A stretch of DNA of 64,000 nucleotides from positions 3,410,001-3,474,000 of the forward strand of contig NZ_CP066776.1 in assembly GCF_010681825.2 (NCBI RefSeq), given 5' to 3'. This stretch comes from Sulfuriroseicoccus oceanibius. GTDB taxonomy: Bacteria > Verrucomicrobiota > Verrucomicrobiia > Verrucomicrobiales > SLCJ01. A program made the translations under genes and the position numbers. Under the pieces are notes generated by a model. The model did not search any database, was not told the origin of the DNA, and worked only from the letters and a program-made list of their open reading frames with translations. This document shows, in pieces, positions 34,832-46,679 of the stretch. Every line of letters begins with the position of its first letter. The stretch's first letter is position 1.

Positions 34832-35380
34832 ATGACTTCGAGCGACAATCAGCAACCAATCGACTGGCAACAACTCACCGAGTCACTTCAATCCCAAGTC
34901 AGGGACAAACTCGGTGGGTTGGCCTCTCCCCGCTGGGCAACCACCGTCCGGGTCGTCTTCAACCCACGACTCAAGTCCACCGCAGGCCGCGCCCTGCCGG
35001 GGGCTGCGTTGATCGAGTTGAACCCACGGCTGGTCCCAATCGGCGACGAGCATTTGCTCGAAACCTTGTGGCACGAAGCCGCTCATCTCCTCGCACGAAA
35101 GCGCCACCCGATCCGCCGCATCCAGCCCCACGGCGCCGAGTGGCAACAAGCCTGCACGGACCTGGGGATACCAGGCGCCGCCGCAACCCATCGGCTGCCA
35201 TTGCCCCGCACCCGCCAGCGCCCGAAGTTCCTCTACCGCTGCCCGGAGTGCGGATACGAAATCCAACGGGTGCGTAGAATCCGGGCCGAGGCCGCCTGCC
35301 ACCGCTGCTGCACTACCCACAACAGCGGCCGCTTCGACTCGCGCTTTCAGCTCACCGAGTTCGCGCTCAATTATCCGTAA
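34832..35380 (+). CDS. SprT-like zinc metalloprotease-type protein
   Basis: 182 residues. The HEAAH motif (LETLWHEAAHLLARKRH, near residue 77) gives the two zinc His and the catalytic Glu. A later His in PHGAEWQQACTDLGI can be the third ligand, as in SprT/Spartan domains. The C-terminal part has four Cys in two pairs (YRCPECGYE and ACHRCC), a zinc ribbon. Members cleave DNA-protein crosslinks in eukaryotes; bacterial roles are unclear. It follows prmA with 10 bp spacing, suggesting a common transcript. Confidence 0.87.
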   Translation: MTSSDNQQPIDWQQLTESLQSQVRDKLGGLASPRWATTVRVVFNPRLKSTAGRALPGAALIELNPRLVPIGDEHLLETLWHEAAHLLARKRHPIRRIQPHGAEWQQACTDLGIPGAAATHRLPLPRTRQRPKFLYRCPECGYEIQRVRRIRAEAACHRCCTTHNSGRFDSRFQLTEFALNYP

Positions 35381-35464
35381 TCTCCAACGCGCGAAACTTG
35401 ACCCAACCGCCCGCCGTAACGACACTCCCATCCGACTTCATCACGACTCTATTCCCCTCTGCTC

Positions 35465-36004
35465 ATGGCTAAAGACATCGTCTACTTCGACCTCGAAACC
35501 CAGCGCTCCGCCAACGATGTCGGCGGATGGAACTTCAAAGACCGCATGGGCATGTCAGTCGGCGTTACCTACAGCACCGCCAGCGGCGAATATAAAATGT
35601 ACGCCGAGAGTGAAGCAAACGAGTTGATTCAACAACTCCTCAACGCCGATCTCGTCGTCGGCTACAACCACCTCTATTTCGACTACGCCGTGCTCCAAGG
35701 CTATTACGCCTTCGACATCCTCAGCCAAACCAACAACCTCGACATGATGGTCAGCATTGAAAAACAATGCGGCATCAGACCGAAACTCGACTCCGTGGCT
35801 GAAGCATCCCTCGGTGCAGGAAAAACCGCAGAAGGCCTCCAGGCAATCAAATGGTGGCGCGAAGGCAAGTTGAAGGAAATCGCAGAGTACTGCGCCTACG
35901 ACGTCAAAGTCACCCGCTACGTCCACGAGTACGGTGTGGAGAATGGCTTTATCAAGTTCAAGGACAAGGCCGGACACGATGTAAAAGTCGACGTCCCTTG
36001 GTAA
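35465..36004 (+). CDS. Ribonuclease H-like (YprB-type DEDD) 3'-5' exonuclease
   Basis: 179 residues. YFDLETQRSA holds the first Asp-Glu pair, VVGYNHLYFDYAVLQG has the second Asp, and EYCAYDVKVTRYVHEYG the last Asp, giving the DEDDy arrangement of a ribonuclease H-like exonuclease. This form, close to the YprB domain found next to helicases, is stand-alone here. Metal-dependent nuclease activity on DNA or RNA is predicted. The ATG at 35465 is preceded by an 84-bp gap. Confidence 0.85.
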   Translation: MAKDIVYFDLETQRSANDVGGWNFKDRMGMSVGVTYSTASGEYKMYAESEANELIQQLLNADLVVGYNHLYFDYAVLQGYYAFDILSQTNNLDMMVSIEKQCGIRPKLDSVAEASLGAGKTAEGLQAIKWWREGKLKEIAEYCAYDVKVTRYVHEYGVENGFIKFKDKAGHDVKVDVPW

Positions 36005-36040
36005 TCCGGGTCGTTCAGATCGATTTGAGCCAACACCTCC

Positions 36041-36604
36041 ATGCCTCCGCACCCCGCCGTTAACCGCCTGCCAATCATCGGCGTCATGGGCTCAGGATCG
36101 TTCTCCTACGATCACCTCGCTCATGATGTGGGCACCGTCTTGGCTGGCGAGGGCGTGCACCTCCTCACCGGCGGAGGGGAGGGCATCATGGAAGCCGTCT
36201 CACGCTCATTCGTGAAAGCCCGTTTCCAAGGACAGGGCCGCGTCCTCGGGGTCATCCCTGGCAACAGCAACGGTACCCTCCACCCGTCTCACGAAAACTA
36301 TCCTAACCCATGGGTGGAAATCCCCATCTACACCCATCTGCCTCTCACAGGCATCACGGGAACATCGACGATGTCCCGCAACCATATCAATATCCTGACG
36401 AGTCAGGTTTTGATCTTCCTTCCGGGCAGCGCAGGCACCGCCTCTGAGCACACATTGGCCCAACAATATAATAAGCCAATGATCGGCTACTTCCCCGAAG
36501 GCCTCGTGCCTCCGTTCTGGAATGACGATTACCCCACCGCATCGTCCCCGGAACAACTCACCGTCTGGCTCCGGAAAACGCTTCAATCGTTATGGAAATT
36601 ATAA
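36041..36604 (+). CDS. LOG/TIGR00725-like Rossmann-fold protein
   Basis: 187 residues. IIGVMGSGSFSYDHLAHDVG near the start, LLTGGGEGIMEAVSRSF, VLGVIPGNSN and LIFLPGSAGTASEHTLAQQY are the order of the LOG/MoCo-carrier-like family. The usual PGGxGTxxE is here PGSAGTASE, with the second Gly replaced by Ser. Members include cytokinin-type phosphoribohydrolases and proteins of unknown role, so activity is not assigned. It lies 36 bp after the nuclease gene. Confidence 0.83.
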   Translation: MPPHPAVNRLPIIGVMGSGSFSYDHLAHDVGTVLAGEGVHLLTGGGEGIMEAVSRSFVKARFQGQGRVLGVIPGNSNGTLHPSHENYPNPWVEIPIYTHLPLTGITGTSTMSRNHINILTSQVLIFLPGSAGTASEHTLAQQYNKPMIGYFPEGLVPPFWNDDYPTASSPEQLTVWLRKTLQSLWKL

Positions 36605-36672
36605 CGATTTTAGACTTCCAATTCCTCAAAAGTCACTTGCGCTCAAGCTTATAGCAATCTCATAGTATCGCT

Positions 36673-37077
36673 ATGGCAACCAAGAGTCTGAAAATCACCA
36701 TCACGGTACCTCACGGCATCAAGTCCTCCGACGCGCTCGTTGTACAAGCGACCAAGGCCGCCCAGGACGTCATTGACGAATCCGGCGATCTCCTCGCCCT
36801 CCAAAAAGAACTCGCCGCCAAGGGCCTCGAGTTCACCCTGGACGAACTCGCATCCCGCCGCACCACCGCCAAAAAGGCAAACAACCGCGCCGCCGCACCA
36901 AAACGCGCAAAGAAGAAAGGCAAGCGTAAGAAGCTTACCGCTGCCGACCGCGCAGGAATCATCGAAGATCTGAAAGCAGGCGCTACCGCCAACGCCACGG
37001 CCGACAAATTTGGCTGCTCGCCTGCAAGCGTCAACAACATCAAGCGCGAAGCCGGGCTCACCAAACCCCGCGCCTAG
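36673..37077 (+). CDS. Lys/Ala-rich protein with C-terminal helix-turn-helix
   Basis: 134 residues. Residues 1-60 are a mixed helical domain (SLKITITVPHGIKSSDALVV, QATKAAQDVIDESGDLLAL). Residues ~62-90 are strongly basic (RRTTAKKANNRAAAPKRAKK). Residues ~95-134 read AADRAGIIEDLKAGATANAT and then ADKFGCSPASVNNIKREAGL, a resolvase/homeodomain-like HTH. The combination suggests a DNA-binding protein with a histone-like tail, perhaps nucleoid-associated. It is encoded upstream of the rRNA operon on the opposite strand. No family is recognised with certainty. Confidence 0.75.
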   Translation: MATKSLKITITVPHGIKSSDALVVQATKAAQDVIDESGDLLALQKELAAKGLEFTLDELASRRTTAKKANNRAAAPKRAKKKGKRKKLTAADRAGIIEDLKAGATANATADKFGCSPASVNNIKREAGLTKPRA

Positions 37078-37252
37078 TATTACAAACCAAAGCTTAATTC
37101 CCCATCGTCGGACGGCCACACGCTGCCCGGCGATTTTTTGTATCTAGCCTGGCCCCATAAGTCCTATAGGCCCTATCAGACCTATTTCTCCACGTCTGTC
37201 ACACACGGCCCCGCCCAGCGCATTCCTCCGCCCTCACCTCCCGAATTCAGGG

Positions 37253-37289
37253 CAAAAAAAATCCCCATCTCCTACTCGGAGATGGGGAC
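37253..37289 (-). terminator. Rho-independent terminator of the rRNA operon
   Basis: A strong hairpin (ATCCCCATCTCC at 37261-37272 with its complement at 37278-37289) is followed in the minus direction by a run of seven T. It starts directly after the 5S gene. Confidence 0.9.
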
Positions 37290-37297
37290 CATCAAGT

Positions 37298-37411
37298 TCT
37301 GGCGGCGACCTACTCTCGCATGGCCTATCGCCACACTACCATCGGCGCAACGTCGTTTCACTTCCGGGTTCGGGATGGGACCGGGTGGGACCAACGTGCT
37401 ATAGCCACCAG
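37298..37411 (-). rRNA. rrf: 5S ribosomal RNA
   Basis: About 114 nt. The minus strand begins TCTGGTGGCTATAGC and contains CCCATCCCGAACCCGGAAGT, a hallmark of bacterial 5S. The ends form the closing helix. Position after 23S is standard. Confidence 0.95.
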
Positions 37412-37656
37412 ATGGCAGCCACGATTCCGATTCATTCGTTTCGTGGCTGGTAATCTGATGACCAGTTGCCTGGTTTCAGAACTTGATGAAAAAAGATCAA
37501 CGCGAACAACTCAGTCTGAGCTGACGTGTGAGTGAACCTCCTTGGGGTGATTCACTGATATCTGTATGCAGAAGAGGCAATTAGAAACACAATCTTGTGT
37601 CTTTCGATTCCCGTCATTCCTGACGTTCGTTTAGAGAAATAAAACCAATCTAAACA

Positions 37657-40498
<2,842 letters not shown>

Positions 40499-40705
40499 TT
40501 TAGATCAGTAAGTAACTCACCCCCTCAAGGGAGGATCATTACAAAATTTGCCGTTGTTAGTATTTCTACTAGACGTCAGGATAGAAATCATTGTCACACA
40601 ATGAAATTGTATTTCTATATTACTTTTTATCCTGCATACAGATATCAAAGAACCATCTCTTTTGGATCACCATCGTTCCACTCAAACCAACAACGTCTCA
40701 ATAAA

Positions 40706-40782
40706 TGGTGGGCCAGACAGGACTTGAACCTGTGACCTCACGCTTATCAAGCGCGCGCTCTAACCAACTGAGCTACAGGCCC
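40706..40782 (-). tRNA. tRNA-Ile (GAT)
   Basis: 77 nt including an encoded CCA. Minus strand: acceptor GGGCCTG, D-arm AGCTCAGTTGGTTAGAGC, anticodon loop CTTGATAAG, T-arm with GTTCAAGTC. One T-T mismatch stands in the acceptor stem. Confidence 0.97.
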
Positions 40783-40826
40783 TTCATTTGGCGTAGCCAG
40801 TAGCTGGCAGCTAGTAGCAAGGTTTC

Positions 40827-40859
40827 CCTTCCTACTCCCTACTTCCTACTCGCTACTTG
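40827..40859. repeat. CTACTCCCTAC-type dispersed repeat in the tRNA spacer
   Basis: The run of CTACTCCCTACTTCCTAC-type words in the spacer between the tRNA genes resembles 9378-9412. Confidence 0.6.
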
Positions 40860-40866
40860 AAGACGT

Positions 40867-40942
40867 TGGTGGAGGCATGGGGATTCGAACCCCAGACATC
40901 CAGCTTGCAAAGCTGGCGCTCTACCAACTGAGCTATACCCCC
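40867..40942 (-). tRNA. tRNA-Ala (TGC)
   Basis: 76 nt with encoded CCA. Minus strand: GGGGGTATAGCTCAGTTGG, anticodon loop CTTTGCAAG, T-loop GTTCGAATC. Together with tRNA-Ile it forms the common 16S-23S spacer pair. Confidence 0.97.
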
Positions 40943-41139
40943 GTTGGAAAACGGTTTTTGTGGAAGGAGAAGTAAAGACTAAAATGTGCACTGCGCGATT
41001 CCAAACGCACTCAAGGTTGTGAGTTGTCAGTTCATTTCTTCCCTGACTGCGCCAGCTTGTTTCCAAACTTATGCTGCAAGCAGCACTTAGGCGTCGACCT
41101 ATTTGCCGGATATTTCCGTGAGACGGACCGGTCAAATTA

Positions 41140-42694
<1,555 letters not shown>

Positions 42695-43170
42695 GAAATT
42701 GGTATTGGCGTATTGCCAAAAAGTTTTCAGTCCGATCAAGCAGCTCCACAGCCACTTGCCAGACCCGTGCGATAAACTTGTCACCGCACAGTACACATTT
42801 TAGCCTTTTCTTCTCCAATTCATACTGACACTCTCCGGTCAGCACGAATCCAACTTTTCAAAAGATCTCACACGCTCGGACATAAAAAAACGACCACCTT
42901 CGCTCAACTCTCATTGAAGCAGCAGGCGATCGACTTCGCGTCGTTCGCGTCCGGCTCGTTCCGGCCGGGCTTGAAGTATACGCACGCCCAAAGTCCCCGC
43001 AACTCATTTTGAGGCGGAAGGTGCGAATTATTCGTATATTCACACCCCGAACCCACCCCTCAACCCGCTGAAATCCAGCAATGTACGACGGTCCGAATAT
43101 TCACGTAAAATTCGATTTCCGGCACCCACAGCGTGCTTTAGTCCGCTGAAGCAGCGCCATCCTGACACGA
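42695..43170 (-). other. rRNA operon leader and upstream region
   Basis: No gene is seen here. The region contains the rRNA promoter at 42975-43002 and, downstream of it, about 280 nt of leader with processing potential beside 16S. The part left of 42850 is AT-richer than the surroundings. Confidence 0.6.
42975..43002 (-). promoter_or_regulatory. Sigma-70-like promoter of the rRNA operon
   Basis: On the minus strand, -35 TTGCGG (43002-42997), a 16-bp spacer, and -10 TATACT (42980-42975), followed by a GC-rich discriminator. It lies about 280 bp upstream of 16S in the expected direction. Confidence 0.7.
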
Positions 43171-43197
43171 CAAAGGCCGCCCTCACGGGCGGCCTTG
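43171..43197. terminator. Hairpin terminator after the LysR gene
   Basis: The perfect stem AAGGCCGCCC/GGGCGGCCTT (43173-43182 and 43187-43196) has a 4-base loop. In the minus direction TTTGT follows. It lies about 45 bp past the stop of the LysR gene. Confidence 0.8.
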
Positions 43198-43240
43198 TTG
43201 CTTGGAATCAATCGGCTGAATGCAACAGAGCACGCAGCCA

Positions 43241-44146
43241 TCACTTGTCGCCCGAGGCGTCCACTGGTTCGCCCCGGTCCCTCAACACAGTGATCAACTC
43301 GGCGGCAGCCAGCGACATCTCAGCCCCCTTCTTTCGCACGATCCCAATCGGCAACCAGAAGTCAGCCGAGCTCAACTCAACCACACTCAGCGAGAGCTCC
43401 TGCGCTTCGTCGTGTATAGAGCTCTCAGGCAAGAAGCCCACCACGCCCTCAATCGCGATTGCTCGCTTGGCCGCATCCGGGTTCCGCACTTGAATGACGA
43501 TATCCAAATCGACATTCGCTTTCTTCAAGATCTCCTCCAGCACGACACTTGAGACGCGGTCGGCCGCGTACCAGACGAAGCGCTCGCCCCTCAGGTCACG
43601 GACATTCACTACGCCATGCCGAGCCAAGCGATGAGTCTTCGGGCAAACCAACACCAGCTTCTCGTGCCACACGGTCTCTACCGTGAAGCCTTCACGTTTT
43701 TCCGGATAAGGAACCAAGGCAAAATCCACCTGATCCTCCGCCACCGCTTCGTAGCCGTGTTCCCACGCCAGATAGCTGGTCTTTACCACAAGAGAAGGGT
43801 ACTTCTCAGCGAAACCAGCCCGCACTTCAGCCAAGTCGTAGAGGCCAATATTCGGCACGGTCGCAACACGCACTTCCCCTCGCGGCACACCACTCGCCTT
43901 CAGCAGGCGCTCAGGGATCTCGCCATAAGCGTCTAAAATTCGTTCCGCAGACTTCAAAAACACCCTGCCCTCATCCGTCAACGAAACCGGCTTCCCCCGA
44001 TCAATCAACTGCACGCCAAAATGCTTCTCCAACCCACGCATCTTCTGGCTCACCGCGCTCTGGGTCAGCAAATTGCGCTCGGCTGCAGCAGAAAAGCTTC
44101 CGGTGGCCGCGATATCGCAAAATACTTTTAACGTCTCAATGTGCAT
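43241..44146 (-). CDS. LysR-family transcriptional regulator
   Basis: 301 residues, a typical length. The N-terminal winged HTH (residues 1-60) reads IETLKVFCDIAATGSFSAAA, QSAVSQKMRGLEKHFGVQL and RGKPVSLTDEG. The effector domain follows from ~90 (GEVRVATVPNIGLYDL, DFALVPYPEKREGF, VVGFLPESSIHDE). A CysB- or CbbR-like closeness cannot be decided. The gene has its own terminator. The sulfotransferase-type genes lie 170 bp upstream in the same direction, so a regulatory link is possible but not shown. Confidence 0.92.
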   Translation of the reverse strand: MHIETLKVFCDIAATGSFSAAAERNLLTQSAVSQKMRGLEKHFGVQLIDRGKPVSLTDEGRVFLKSAERILDAYGEIPERLLKASGVPRGEVRVATVPNIGLYDLAEVRAGFAEKYPSLVVKTSYLAWEHGYEAVAEDQVDFALVPYPEKREGFTVETVWHEKLVLVCPKTHRLARHGVVNVRDLRGERFVWYAADRVSSVVLEEILKKANVDLDIVIQVRNPDAAKRAIAIEGVVGFLPESSIHDEAQELSLSVVELSSADFWLPIGIVRKKGAEMSLAAAELITVLRDRGEPVDASGDK

Positions 44147-44315
44147 AACGAGAAAAACTCAGAGACTCAGTCTCGATAGTGATGACCCATAGCCCGAAGA
44201 ACGCCCCTGTTCCACCTTTTGGACTCAACGAAGTTATGAAACCGCCGAATTACCACCCTGAGAGGCACCTATTCATTACCGGCTGCAGAAAAATTGCCCC
44301 TCACCCTCGCCAGCC

Positions 44316-45344
44316 TCAGTAAAAGACACCTGCATTCGCTGCGTGGCAGCGCTCGGCGAGCGACACGGCAAACACCAACAACTCCTCGTAACACAGTCGG
44401 TAGACTTCCGGTATCCCCCCCGGATCCAAAACCCAGGAGAGGTTGCAATCGGAAGCCGATCCCAACACATCATCTTCATTCCACCACGAATCGCCAGTCC
44501 GACGAAGCCCCCCATTCTGAATAAACGCCAGACGTTCACCGGGCGTAAACATAGAAAAACGAATCGCCGCTACATCCGGCCACTGATTCGCTAGCCGTTC
44601 CTGGATAGGGTTGACTACATTCAGGATGAAGAGCCACATCTGACGGACCGCCACCTGCCGATCCTTCAATCGACGCGTAAGCTCCGCTACTACCGCGAGA
44701 GTCATGGCCGAGGGGGAAACATTCGCCTCACGAATCGACCGCGGCATCTCACTCTCCGCGCACGGAGCGTCCACACCCAGCGCCTGCCACCAAGCCGCCC
44801 AAAGAGAGCCCTCCCGCCATCGTTTGCGATCATAAGGAAGAATCCTTACCAGATCCTCTCCCAGCACATCCTGCCACGGCTGCAACATATCGGAAAACAA
44901 CTCTCCCCCGCCAACCCGATTCATCATCGGCTTCCTGGCGTCCCGGGCATCCTTGCCGGATTTCACCAATTGCGAAAAAACCGCTTCCACATATTGATCC
45001 GGTCGTCTCAGCCAAGCGAGCACCTCAAGGTCAATATCGGCTCCGCGGAAAACCGAAAACAAATCCTCCACCTCGGCACGGTTCAATTTCGACATTCCTT
45101 CCGCTGAGACCACCACCAAATCGCTCTCGGAGGCAAGCACCTCACGCCTCATATCAACCGCAGCCGACAAATCGCCGAACATTTGCAATTCCTGAACCAA
45201 ACGATGGTGCGCACTTCCGTCCCTGCCAGCTCGCGCATAATGAACCGGACACCGCCCCTCACGCGCCAGATACTCCATCCATGACTGAATCGCGCTGGTA
45301 CCCGTCTTGTGCACCCCGATATGTAAGATCAGCCGCTTACTCAT
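44316..45344 (-). CDS. Sulfotransferase-like protein
   Basis: 342 residues. The N-terminus LILHIGVHKTGTSAIQSWME is the PAPS 5'-phosphosulfate-binding loop pattern, with the Lys and the following Thr-Ser. LEVLAWLRRPDQYVEAVFSQ fits the 3'-phosphate-binding region (R...S). The rest has no certain assignment. Family members put sulfate on carbohydrates. It follows the gene at 45357 by 12 bp, so both are probably co-transcribed. A kinase role is unlikely because no Walker B is seen. Confidence 0.8.
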   Translation of the reverse strand: MSKRLILHIGVHKTGTSAIQSWMEYLAREGRCPVHYARAGRDGSAHHRLVQELQMFGDLSAAVDMRREVLASESDLVVVSAEGMSKLNRAEVEDLFSVFRGADIDLEVLAWLRRPDQYVEAVFSQLVKSGKDARDARKPMMNRVGGGELFSDMLQPWQDVLGEDLVRILPYDRKRWREGSLWAAWWQALGVDAPCAESEMPRSIREANVSPSAMTLAVVAELTRRLKDRQVAVRQMWLFILNVVNPIQERLANQWPDVAAIRFSMFTPGERLAFIQNGGLRRTGDSWWNEDDVLGSASDCNLSWVLDPGGIPEVYRLCYEELLVFAVSLAERCHAANAGVFY

Positions 45345-45356
45345 AGCCCCGGATAA

Positions 45357-46616
45357 TTATCGCCCAGCCGGAACTTCGGAGTCCACGCTCCACTTCCGCT
45401 TGAACCCATTCAACTGGTCCTCGGAATACAAGTGGCGAAGGATCGGCGCCTCATACAGATCATCCAACAGGCGGCCAGACAATTTGTAATTCTTCACCGC
45501 CTCCCTGTACTCCGCCGCATCGGCACGCGACTCCCCATCATTTGCCTTCACCACATTAAAGGCATCTGGCGTGACATGATAAAACTCAGCCAAGGTTTGA
45601 TCCAACCGCCCAAACGACTCGGTAGTCAGCACCAACAACCGGATGCGGTCGGTTTCAAAAACCCCATACCCCTTGTCATGATCAATGCGCACATCCTCCA
45701 AACTGATCCCATAGAGCAACTCCAGCTCATGATGCGCCCAGTTCTGCATCCACTTCAGATGTTCTTCCGGATGAAATGGATACTCACCCGCTAGCGGAAC
45801 CTGTAGCCCCCTTCCCCTGGCCTGCATCACTTCTGCGGCATCTTTCGGCCCACCGCGCGACTTCACATAGTAACGGAAGCTCAAAGCAGCGGCCACTGGA
45901 TCCCGGAACGCACAAATCACATTCAACTTGTGCTCAGGAACCGGCAAGGCCTCGTAACCGGGCCAATCTTTCAGATATCCCAATCCACCGAGAAACTCGC
46001 GCGTTGCCAGTGCCCGCTGGTACTGATGCTCCGCATCCTTCCTAGCAGCCTCGCTGAAGGCAACCTCACACTTGCGTTTCAAATCCTCCATCGCAGCCAC
46101 AGAGTAGAAATGAGCACTCATCGCGGCGTCCACCACCTCCTTGGAGGCCCACAACGTCGCCAACAGCGAGCTGTTCCCCGTTTTTTGAATGGCGTGGACC
46201 ATATGAAGATTCCGCTCCGGAGCACTCTTCATCCCTTCGCTAGCCAACAACACTTCAGCATCAGGCGCTGGTGGCGCTTCGTCCGCCACTGGCTGGACAA
46301 CCTGCCCCCCCCGCGCGGCCAACTGCGCCTCCAATTCACCAATTCGACGATCCAGATGCTCACCGGCATGGGTGAGCTGGTCCGCCAGAGCCCGGTGCAC
46401 TCCCTGCAAACCGCTCGCCTCATCAGTTCGTTTCCTCTTAGCAACCTTGGCCTCAACACCTTCGATCTGGGAACGCATGCGCTTTTGCCGTTGCATCAGC
46501 TTCTCCAAAACCCTCTCATGTTGACGGATCCGCCCGCGCACACTGAGCACAAGCAAGATCAACGCCCCCAGCATCGCAAATTGGAGCGCCCATAAAATCA
46601 TTTGCACGGTATCCAT
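45357..46616 (-). CDS. Membrane-anchored sulfotransferase/capsular-synthesis-like protein
   Basis: 419 residues from the ATG at 46616; a GTG three codons upstream is an alternative. Residues 5-27 are a membrane anchor (MILWALQFAMLGALILLVLS), and residues ~30-105 are a charged coiled coil. The C-terminal two thirds have HMVHAIQKTGNSSLLATL, resembling a 5'-phosphosulfate loop, and LNVICAFRDPVAAALSFRYY, resembling the 3'-phosphate part. This layout is close to the putative capsular polysaccharide synthesis proteins of PF10364 type. It probably modifies surface sugars, perhaps by sulfation. The GT gene begins 63 bp away on the other strand. Confidence 0.7.
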   Translation of the reverse strand: MDTVQMILWALQFAMLGALILLVLSVRGRIRQHERVLEKLMQRQKRMRSQIEGVEAKVAKRKRTDEASGLQGVHRALADQLTHAGEHLDRRIGELEAQLAARGGQVVQPVADEAPPAPDAEVLLASEGMKSAPERNLHMVHAIQKTGNSSLLATLWASKEVVDAAMSAHFYSVAAMEDLKRKCEVAFSEAARKDAEHQYQRALATREFLGGLGYLKDWPGYEALPVPEHKLNVICAFRDPVAAALSFRYYVKSRGGPKDAAEVMQARGRGLQVPLAGEYPFHPEEHLKWMQNWAHHELELLYGISLEDVRIDHDKGYGVFETDRIRLLVLTTESFGRLDQTLAEFYHVTPDAFNVVKANDGESRADAAEYREAVKNYKLSGRLLDDLYEAPILRHLYSEDQLNGFKRKWSVDSEVPAGR

Positions 46617-46679
46617 TCCGCGCACATCGAACGCCGTTCACCCCCTCCCTGTCAAACACCATCCCCCGACAATCTTCCC

